5,595 nt of DNA, from contig JAJXZM010000128.1 in NCBI GenBank assembly GCA_021780055.1, forward strand, positions 1 through 5,595, read 5' to 3'. Below the pieces are notes generated by a model. The model was not told the origin of the DNA, did no database searches, and saw only the letters and a list, made by a program, of their open reading frames with translations. How positions within the stretch are numbered: position 1 is the stretch's first letter; each line of letters begins with the position of its first letter. The stretch comes from Acidobacteriota bacterium. Lineage in GTDB: Bacteria; Acidobacteriota; Terriglobia; UBA7540. Made by a program: the position numbers and the translations under genes. Shown piece by piece: positions 1 through 5,014 of this stretch.

Positions 1-75
1 AGCCACTGTCCCTTATGTCCGGGATGGGAAGGCAGAAGATCCCGCGACGACCCGAAAGCCAGGAGGCCTACCCAG
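1..75 (+). promoter_or_regulatory. Cobalamin riboswitch, 3' portion (5' part outside the window)
   Basis: This is the 3' half of an adenosylcobalamin-type riboswitch aptamer in the leader of the receptor gene. Three conserved blocks appear in the right order: GCCACTG at 2-8, GGGAAGG at 26-32, and the B12 box AGCCAGGAGGCCTACC at 57-72. A small hairpin (TCCC 9-12 with GGGA 21-24) joins the first two. The box differs from the usual AGCCAGGAGACCTGCC at two positions (G66, A70). Known aptamers are about 200 nt, so more than 100 nt lies upstream. Bound cobalamin normally turns the downstream genes off, and the terminator at 134-177 fits control at the level of transcription. The match of all three blocks, plus a BtuB-like gene downstream, makes the call firm despite the truncation. 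Confidence 0.9.
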
Positions 76-133
76 GAACTGAAACTCAGACTGACTCTTC
101 GACGGAAAGAGGACTGAGGGAGAGATGCCCAAG

Positions 134-177
134 CCTTCCGGTTCCGTTTTGAGGAATTGGAAGGTTTTTTCGTTTTT
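134..177 (+). terminator. Intrinsic terminator in the riboswitch leader (expression platform)
   Basis: CCTTCCGGTTCC (134-145) pairs with GGAATTGGAAGG (153-164) as an uninterrupted 12-bp helix that includes two G-U pairs. The loop is 7 bases (146-152). TTTTTT follows directly (165-170), then CG and five more T. It sits 60 bases after the B12 box and 71 bases before the receptor start, where a cobalamin riboswitch would place its terminator. The antiterminator is not clear. CGGAA at 103-107 could pair with TTCCG at 136-140, and the conserved GGGAAGG at 26-32 could pair with CCTTCC at 134-139. Confidence 0.85.
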
Positions 178-252
178 ATGGCTGTTTCTTCGAGTGTCCT
201 TCCGTCCGGATGTCCCGCGGTGAAAGCGGGCAGAAAAGGATGGAACTTATGA
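178..252 (+). CDS. Possible 24-codon leader ORF overlapping the receptor start
   Basis: An ATG at 178 opens 24 codons (MAVSSSVLPSGCPAV, then KAGRKGWNL) and stops at TGA 250-252, so that ATGA overlaps the receptor start codon at 249. Such overlaps often couple translation of two genes. The ORF begins directly after the terminator's T-tract. The only purine-rich stretch upstream is GGAAGG at 159-164 in the terminator's 3' arm, 13 bases from the ATG, which is too far for efficient initiation. The peptide resembles no family I recognise. It may be chance; the overlap geometry is the only positive evidence. Confidence 0.25.
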   Translation: MAVSSSVLPSGCPAVKAGRKGWNL

Positions 253-2480
253 AATCAGGCCGTTTCAAGTGGCCTTTGTTTGTTCTTCTGTTTTTGTTCT
301 TTGTGAGGACAGTGGCTGCCAGCGCCGCGACGATTCAGGGGACTGTACTTGACCCCGATGGCGCTGACGTTCCCGGCGCAAGCGTGCGCCTGCTTGGCGC
401 TCAGAGCGGTGAAATCGCTCACACCGTGACGGGCGAACGCGGGCAATTCCAATTTGATGGTGTCGGGTCCGGAAACTACACCGTTAAAGTCTCTCTCGCT
501 GGTTTTGGCGAGACCACAGCAACGGCCCGTGCAGGCGAGAACATTCATATTGTATTGCCGCTGGCTCCGGTACACGAAAGAGTTGTTGTGACAGCCACAC
601 GCACGGCGGCGGCTACAAGCCAGCTTGGAGCAAGCACCAGCGTGATCACTCGAAAGCAAATTGTGGACGAGGATACGCCATTGGTCAGCGATCTGCTGCA
701 ATCGCTGCCCGGCATCACGGTGGTCCGAAACGGCGCTCCGGGCGGCGTTACCAGTGTTTTTGTGCGCGGCGGCGACAGCGATTACAACAAAGTGTTGCTG
801 GACGGCATTCCATTGAATCTGGCCGGCGGCGCTTTTGACTTCAGTACATTGACCACCAATAACCTTGATCGGGTTGAGGTAGTTCGCAGCGCGGAGTCTG
901 CCCTGTTTGGGTCAGACGCCATGACAAGCGTGATTCAGCTCTTCACGCGGCGCGGCAGCGCTGAAAATAAACGTCCTCATTTTTCCTTCAGCGGAGAAGG
1001 CGGCAAGAATTCCACCTGGAACGGGCACGGGTCTGTCACGGGCGGCGACGGTCCTTTCGACTATACGCTGGAGGGAGGAAAGTTCAGTACCGACAACCAG
1101 GAGCCGAATGATTTCTTCCACGTCACGACGCTTTCAGCAAATCTTGGGCTGAAAGTGGGACATGCAACGACATTGCGAGCCATCATGATGGGCAGTTTTG
1201 GCCTGGCGGGAACTCCCGGGCAAACGGCCTTTGGGCCTCCCATCACCGACGCGTCGTACCGTCAGCGGACAGGCTATGGAGCTTTTTCAATTCATAACCA
1301 GACGACTTCTTCCTGGGATCAGCAACTGACGTACACCTTTTCCAAGTCGCGCCAGGTCTCGCTTGATCTTGGCCAGAATCCTCCGTTTACGCCCTCATTT
1401 GAGGGCCGCACGGCCGCGTATCCGTACTACGACTATGCAACCAACTATCTCGACGACGAGTGGCGCGACCACGTGAGTTACCAGAGCAACTGGGAAGGCT
1501 CGCCATTCGGAGGCAAGTTCGGCCAACACGTGGATACCTTCGCGTTCGACTGGGACGGCGAGCATGGGTTCCTGGTTGACCGGTTTGGGCAGGACCCCGC
1601 GACCCGTGCGCGGCGAAATAACTTCGGCTATACTTTCCAGGACCAGACATTGTGGGGTCGGCTTTCGCTGGGCAATGGAGTACGAATCGACGATAACGGC
1701 AGTTTCGGCACGGTGATTGTTCCACGCAGTTCTTTGGCGTATCAGGTAAGGAGCGGGGGGGGCGTTCTTGGAGCTACCACGCTAAAATTTAACTTTGGCC
1801 TCGGCGTCAAAGAACCCAGTTTTCTTGAATCCTATGCCAACTCGCCCTATTTCGTCGGAAATCCGAACTTGGCACCCGAACGCACTCGCACGCTTGATTA
1901 CGGTATCGAGCAACGGTTCTGGGAGGGCCGCGGTCGGCTGGAATTGGATGGCTTCGACAACCTATTTCGCGATCAGATCGCTTTTGAGACAACCAATTTC
2001 CAGACTTTCAGCGGCACGTATTTCAATATCGGCCGGGCCAGCGCCAAAGGCGCGGAAGTTACACTGGAGGTTGCTCCAGCAAAGGGATTGCGGGCAATTG
2101 GAAGTTACACGTACCTTGATTCAAAAGTCATCGAGAGCGGCAATCCTTACTCGCCCGCGTTGGAGGCCGGACGCTGGCTCTTGAGGCGGCCCCGGCATTC
2201 CGGGTCCTTGCAGGTACTGTGGAGCTGGCGACGGATGACCGTGACTTCGACAACAGTGTTTGTGGGACGACGGCAGGACAGCGATTTTATAGGTTTGGAA
2301 CCGCCGTTGATCTGGAATAATGGCTACACGGACTCGGACTTATCCTGGAGCTACCGGTCTTTCGGGCATATGACATACTATGGACTGGTGGGAAATCTTT
2401 TCAATCAGAAGTATATGGAAGTCCTGGGCTATCCGGCGCTCAAACAGACCTACCGCGCCGGCATTCGCCTGGAATTTTGA
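249..2480 (+). CDS. btuB: TonB-dependent outer-membrane receptor, BtuB-like (cobalamin uptake)
   Basis: A predicted outer-membrane receptor of 743 residues that would import cobalamin or another corrinoid using TonB-ExbBD energy. The ATG at 249 is preferred: AAAAGGA (234-240) lies 8 bases upstream, and the protein then opens with a clean signal peptide (K2, R5, hydrophobic 9-20, cleavage after about residue 26, AASA). ATGs at 210 and 240 are worse placed. A carboxypeptidase-regulatory-like domain follows (about 28-105; GTVLDPDG, then GERGQFQFDGVGSGNYTVKV). Next come a TonB-box-like ERVVVTATR (110-118) and the plug (about 125-237), with LLQSLPGI, VFVRGG, LLDGIPLNL, DRVEVVRS and ALFGSDAM. The rest is a beta-barrel ending RLEF, with the terminal aromatic residue typical of outer-membrane proteins. 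Substrate is inferred from the B12 riboswitch and BtuB-like plug motifs; the family alone would not settle it. The extra N-terminal domain is absent from E. coli BtuB and typical of Acidobacteriota receptors. Transcription is probably shared with the gene 15 bases downstream. Confidence 0.9.
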   Translation: MKSGRFKWPLFVLLFLFFVRTVAASAATIQGTVLDPDGADVPGASVRLLGAQSGEIAHTVTGERGQFQFDGVGSGNYTVKVSLAGFGETTATARAGENIHIVLPLAPVHERVVVTATRTAAATSQLGASTSVITRKQIVDEDTPLVSDLLQSLPGITVVRNGAPGGVTSVFVRGGDSDYNKVLLDGIPLNLAGGAFDFSTLTTNNLDRVEVVRSAESALFGSDAMTSVIQLFTRRGSAENKRPHFSFSGEGGKNSTWNGHGSVTGGDGPFDYTLEGGKFSTDNQEPNDFFHVTTLSANLGLKVGHATTLRAIMMGSFGLAGTPGQTAFGPPITDASYRQRTGYGAFSIHNQTTSSWDQQLTYTFSKSRQVSLDLGQNPPFTPSFEGRTAAYPYYDYATNYLDDEWRDHVSYQSNWEGSPFGGKFGQHVDTFAFDWDGEHGFLVDRFGQDPATRARRNNFGYTFQDQTLWGRLSLGNGVRIDDNGSFGTVIVPRSSLAYQVRSGGGVLGATTLKFNFGLGVKEPSFLESYANSPYFVGNPNLAPERTRTLDYGIEQRFWEGRGRLELDGFDNLFRDQIAFETTNFQTFSGTYFNIGRASAKGAEVTLEVAPAKGLRAIGSYTYLDSKVIESGNPYSPALEAGRWLLRRPRHSGSLQVLWSWRRMTVTSTTVFVGRRQDSDFIGLEPPLIWNNGYTDSDLSWSYRSFGHMTYYGLVGNLFNQKYMEVLGYPALKQTYRAGIRLEF

Positions 2481-2495
2481 GCGAAGGAGACGAAG

Positions 2496-3011
2496 ATGAT
2501 TTACCTCATCATTGCACTGGCGATTGCGGCACGGTTCATTCCGGGTGCGGCGAACTTCAGCCCCGTTTACGCAGGGCTTCTTTTTAGCGGTGCGTATCTC
2601 AAGAGGCGCGACTCCATCTGGTTCCCGATATTGTTGCTTGCGGGGAGCGACCTGCTGGTGAATACGCTGCTGTACCACACTTCCTTCCAATGGATGCAGA
2701 CACTCAACTGGGTTGCGTTTGCCGCCATTGTCGTGGTCGGGTGGTGGCTGCAAAAGCGAGTCTCCATGCGCAACGTGCTGATCGCCTCCGTAGCAGGCCC
2801 AAGCGTCTTTTTTGTAATCAGCAACTTTGGCGTATGGCTGGCGGGGGGCTTGTATCCGCCAACGTTCGGCGGCCTGACGGCCTGTTACGTTGCGGCAATT
2901 CCGTTCTACGGCAATTCTCTTGCCAGCGCCATTCTTTTCGGTGGCATCCTGTTCGGGGCTTATGCGTACTATCTGCGCCGGGCACAAAGCCACCAGATGG
3001 CTGCGCGGTAA
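2496..3011 (+). CDS. DUF6580-type small membrane protein, putative transport component
   Basis: An integral membrane protein of 171 residues with about six hydrophobic segments: 1-14, 21-35, 40-60, 68-84, 93-118 and 128-160. It ends in a short basic tail. Motifs I associate with the DUF6580 putative-transport family are NFSPVYAGLLFSGAYL (20-35), a conserved D52 in the third segment, SNFGVWL (109-115), YPPTFGGLTACY (120-131) and AAIPFYGNSL (133-142). Size and segment number resemble ECF-transporter substrate-binding (S) subunits, but I see no ATPase or T subunit nearby. AAGGAG (2484-2489) sits 6 bases before the ATG, and the gene starts 15 bases after the receptor stop, so both probably share one riboswitch-controlled transcript. 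I infer an inner-membrane role in uptake of cobalamin or a precursor. The biochemical function of the family is not established to my knowledge, and the family name is recalled from motifs without a search. Confidence 0.75.
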   Translation: MIYLIIALAIAARFIPGAANFSPVYAGLLFSGAYLKRRDSIWFPILLLAGSDLLVNTLLYHTSFQWMQTLNWVAFAAIVVVGWWLQKRVSMRNVLIASVAGPSVFFVISNFGVWLAGGLYPPTFGGLTACYVAAIPFYGNSLASAILFGGILFGAYAYYLRRAQSHQMAAR

Positions 3012-3142
3012 CTGCAGTTCACGAGCGGGCGGGGCGAGCGGCGATGAGGCAAATCGTTTGGCGGCTCGACCCGACCCCTCGTCACGCACGATTTGGCCGG
3101 TACGAGCCTCAAAGGGCAAAGCCAAGGCGCAGAGCAGGCCCG
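3012..3142. other. Convergent intergenic region without a clear terminator
   Basis: These 131 bases separate the 3' ends of the membrane-protein gene and the pyruvate kinase gene. No hairpin followed by a T-run is visible on either strand. Two separated inverted repeats are present: CAAATCGT 3050-3057 with ACGATTTG 3088-3095, and GGCTCG 3063-3068 with CGAGCC 3103-3108. They interleave, so together they could form a pseudoknot. No gene is supported here. Confidence 0.4.
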
Positions 3143-4600
3143 CTACTCAACGCGGTGCACTTTCAGGATGTTGGTGCTTCCTCGTTTAGCGATCGGGTTG
3201 CCGGCGATAACCGCAATAAACTCTCCCGAGTTGACCGCTCCCATCTCTCGCAAGCGTCCGGCTGCCGCCTCCACCATCCTGTCAGTAGACTGCAATCTCT
3301 TCATGTGCACAGGGGTCACGCCCCAGTAGAGCGCCATCCGCCTCAATACATTGTCAAAGGGGGAAAATGCAAAAACTGGAACCCTGGGCCGGTATTTTGA
3401 AATCAGGCGGGCGCTTGATCCTGACTGCGTGAAAACAGCGACCGCCTTTAGATTCAACTCCGCAGTCATATGCGCCACAGTCTCGCAGATGGCTTCGGGA
3501 ACGTCGAGGGTCTTAGCGCGGTCCAACTCATTGCGGACGCCCGCTGATCGCTGCGTCCCTTCGGTGACGGAAATGATCCGTGCCATCATCTCAACGGCCT
3601 TCACCGGATAGTGTCCCGTTGCAGTTTCTCCCGACAACATCAGGGCGTCTGTGCCGTCAATAACGGCGTTGGCAACGTCAGAAGCCTCCGCTCGGGTCGG
3701 GCGCGGGTGTATGGTCATAGACTCAAGCATCTGCGTCGCAGTAATTACGGGGACCCTCATGGCACACGCCCGCCTGATGATTCGCTTCTGGATGGCCGGT
3801 ACGGTCTCCGGCGGCAACTCAACCCCCAGATCTCCCCGTGCCACCATAACGGCATCAGTCGCCCGCAGAATGTCGTCCAGGAAGTCAATGGCTTCGGGTT
3901 TTTCCAGTTTGGCAACTATGGGAATCGAGCGTTCCGCGCGCGCAAGAATGCGCTTGAGAGCCAAGACATCCTCTGCCCGGCGGACAAAAGAAAGGGCAAT
4001 GTAATCCACCCGGTTCTGAATACCAAACTCGAGGTCCTTGCGATCTTTCCTGGTCAACGCGGATATGTGCAGGGGAACACCCGGGAGATTAATGCCCTGA
4101 TGTTCTCCCAGTTCTCCGCCGTTCACGACACGGCATTGGACCTCACTTCCCTTGACCTCTTCCACCGTCAGTTCGATCAGACCGTCTGACAACAGGATGG
4201 AGTTGCCCGGGTGCACTTCCTGAGGAAGGTTCTGGAACGTAGTCGAGATGTAGCGGTCATTGCATGCTACAGGCCTTGTGGTTATTGTAATGGGCGCACC
4301 TTCGCGGAGTTCGACACGGCAGTGTCCTTCAAGGGAGCCGGTACGGATCTTGGGGCCCTGGAGGTCCTGCATGACGGCCACAGCCTTACCACATTCGGCT
4401 GCGGCTTCTCGAAGAATTCTCAGACGCCTAGCGTGTTCGGCATGTGTTCCATGTGAAAAGTTAAGACGCGCGACATCCATACCTGCATTGATCAGAGAGG
4501 TAAGAACTTCGAGATTGTCCGTGGCCGGGCCAAGCGTACATACGATTTTAGCGCGGCGGGGATTTAAGATTGCAGTTGATGAATTCGAAATCGTGCTCAT
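3143..4600 (-). CDS. pyk: Pyruvate kinase
   Basis: Cytoplasmic glycolytic enzyme converting phosphoenolpyruvate and ADP to pyruvate and ATP; 485 residues, normal for the family and complete. Seen in order: RRAKIVCTLGPATDN (15-29), MDVARLNFSHG (41-51, with R45 and N47), DLQGPKIRTG (79-88) leading into the B domain, VDYIALSFVRRAEDV (198-212), and the active-site stretch IPIVAKLEKPEAI (226-238). K231 and E233 are the expected catalytic lysine and metal-binding glutamate. Then come VMVARGDLGVELP (251-263, metal-binding D257), VITATQMLESM (285-295, T289), SDVANAVIDGTDALMLSGET (307-326) and a C-terminal domain ending GNPIAKRGSTNILKVHRV. K84 with L80 and Q81 matches potassium-independent enzymes. 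I chose ATG 4600 because homology starts soon after it. A TTG at 4639 would extend the frame by 13 residues, but its ribosome-binding sequence would lie inside the neighbouring IS end. No Shine-Dalgarno precedes ATG 4600. It is probably monocistronic and converges on the B12 unit. Confidence 0.96.
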   Translation of the reverse strand: MSTISNSSTAILNPRRAKIVCTLGPATDNLEVLTSLINAGMDVARLNFSHGTHAEHARRLRILREAAAECGKAVAVMQDLQGPKIRTGSLEGHCRVELREGAPITITTRPVACNDRYISTTFQNLPQEVHPGNSILLSDGLIELTVEEVKGSEVQCRVVNGGELGEHQGINLPGVPLHISALTRKDRKDLEFGIQNRVDYIALSFVRRAEDVLALKRILARAERSIPIVAKLEKPEAIDFLDDILRATDAVMVARGDLGVELPPETVPAIQKRIIRRACAMRVPVITATQMLESMTIHPRPTRAEASDVANAVIDGTDALMLSGETATGHYPVKAVEMMARIISVTEGTQRSAGVRNELDRAKTLDVPEAICETVAHMTAELNLKAVAVFTQSGSSARLISKYRPRVPVFAFSPFDNVLRRMALYWGVTPVHMKRLQSTDRMVEAAAGRLREMGAVNSGEFIAVIAGNPIAKRGSTNILKVHRVE

Positions 4601-4606
4601 TGTTTC

Positions 4607-4635
4607 AGTATATCGGCTGCCACCTCTGCCGAAAA
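4607..4635 (-). promoter_or_regulatory. Candidate promoter of pyk, giving a leaderless mRNA
   Basis: On the - strand, TATACT (complement of 4607-4612) matches the -10 consensus at five of six positions. A 17-base spacer separates it from TTTTCG (complement of 4630-4635), a weak -35. Only GAAACA lies between TATACT and the ATG, so transcription would start at or next to the A of the start codon. The lack of a Shine-Dalgarno sequence before the ATG agrees with leaderless translation. The whole element fits between the gene and the IS end near 4643. Confidence 0.35.
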
Positions 4636-4642
4636 GCAATCG

Positions 4643-4668
4643 TGACCTGCTCCCTGAAAACTAGTCCA
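4643..4668 (+). repeat. Probable left terminal inverted repeat of the IS
   Basis: The sequence starts TGACCTGCTCCCTG and continues to TAGTCCA at 4662-4668. The TG start and position relative to orfA fit an IS3-family end. The partner repeat at the right end is not in the window, so the length and exact boundary are inferred. Confidence 0.5.
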
Positions 4669-4676
4669 GTTGGAAT

Positions 4677-4715
4677 GTGAGTTCTAGGGTATAAAGAGCC
4701 GAAAGGAGAACTCAC
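4677..4715 (+). promoter_or_regulatory. Perfect 9-bp inverted repeat enclosing the -10 box and part of the orfA ribosome binding site
   Basis: GTGAGTTCT (4677-4685) is the exact reverse complement of AGAACTCAC (4707-4715), with a 21-base loop. The loop contains TATAAA (4690-4695), a candidate -10. The right arm starts at the last two bases of the AAGGAG ribosome binding site (4703-4708) and ends one base before the orfA ATG at 4717. A transcript entering from outside the IS would carry both arms and could close over the start region. A transcript starting about 7 bases after TATAAA (near 4702) would lack the left arm. The only -35-like hexamer, TTGGAA (4670-4675), is 14 bases from TATAAA, shorter than usual, so the promoter is the weak part of the call. 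Confidence 0.6.
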
Positions 4716-4716
4716 G

Positions 4717-4983
4717 ATGAAGAAGGGGCGATTCACGGAGGAGCAGATTATTGGGATTTTGAAGGAAGGGGAAGCGGGGGTGGCGGTCAAGGAGTTGAGC
4801 CGGAAGTACGGGATCTGCGACCAGACCTACTACCGCTGGAAGGCGAAGTACGGGGGTCTGGAGGTGAGCGAGGCGCGGCGGCTGCGGCAACTGGAAGAGG
4901 AGAACCGGCGGCTGAAGCACCTGGTGGCCGAACAGATGCTGGACATTCAGGCCTTGAAGGGAGTGCTGGCAAAAAAGTTCTGA
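4717..4983 (+). CDS. IS3-family transposase subunit OrfA
   Basis: OrfA (88 residues, usual size) is the DNA-binding part of the transposase. It recognises the IS ends and can act alone as a regulator. The ATG has AAGGAG at 4703-4708 with an 8-base gap. Residues 1-45 form the HTH_Tnp_1-type domain (RFTEEQIIGILKEGEAG, then a helix-turn-helix around VKELSRKYGICDQTYYRWKAKYGG). Residues 50-85 form a coiled coil or leucine zipper (SEARRLRQLEEENRRLKHLV, with L56, L59, L66, L69, L75, L80 and L84) that would mediate dimerisation. The sequence resembles the IS407 branch. The gene ends in AAA AAG TTC TGA; the run of six A is the frameshift site that fuses OrfA to OrfB. Confidence 0.93.
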   Translation: MKKGRFTEEQIIGILKEGEAGVAVKELSRKYGICDQTYYRWKAKYGGLEVSEARRLRQLEEENRRLKHLVAEQMLDIQALKGVLAKKF

Positions 4984-5014
4984 CGCCCGCGGCCGGCCGG
5001 GAGGCGGTGGGCGT
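4959..5014 (+). promoter_or_regulatory. Programmed -1 ribosomal frameshift signal (orfA to orfB)
   Basis: The heptamer A AAA AAG (4971-4977) is in the orfA reading phase required for tandem -1 slippage. Five bases later, ACGCCC (4983-4988) pairs with GGGCGT (5009-5014). G4989-U5008 and C4990-G5007 extend this to 8 bp, with a GC-rich loop that includes GGCCGGCC. Upstream, GGGAG (4959-4963) lies 7 bases before the heptamer and could act as the Shine-Dalgarno-like stimulator known from IS911 and dnaX. All three parts of a classic bacterial frameshift cassette are therefore present. Confidence 0.85.

Noticed and set aside
210..2480. Longer receptor reading frame starting at ATG 210
   Set aside because: The extra 13 residues are polar and charged, precede the natural signal peptide, and have no suitable ribosome binding site. 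ATG 249 has AAAAGGA at 8 bases.
2340..3125. 261-codon open frame on the - strand across the receptor end and the membrane-protein gene
   Set aside because: It has no family features and has a composition typical of an antisense shadow. The + strand frames carry clear domains, ribosome binding sites and spacing.
2690..3400. 236-codon + strand frame overlapping the membrane-protein gene and the pyk 3' end
   Set aside because: It crosses two real genes in other frames, has no start signal, and its translation is rich in Arg, His and Cys with no recognisable domain.
3611..4189. 192-codon + strand frame antisense to pyruvate kinase
   Set aside because: It lies wholly inside a highly conserved gene on the other strand and shows no protein family features.
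3143..4639. Pyruvate kinase starting at TTG 4639
   Set aside because: The rare start would depend on purine-rich bases that belong to the IS end (4643 onward), and the added residues are not part of the conserved protein. ATG 4600 is better.
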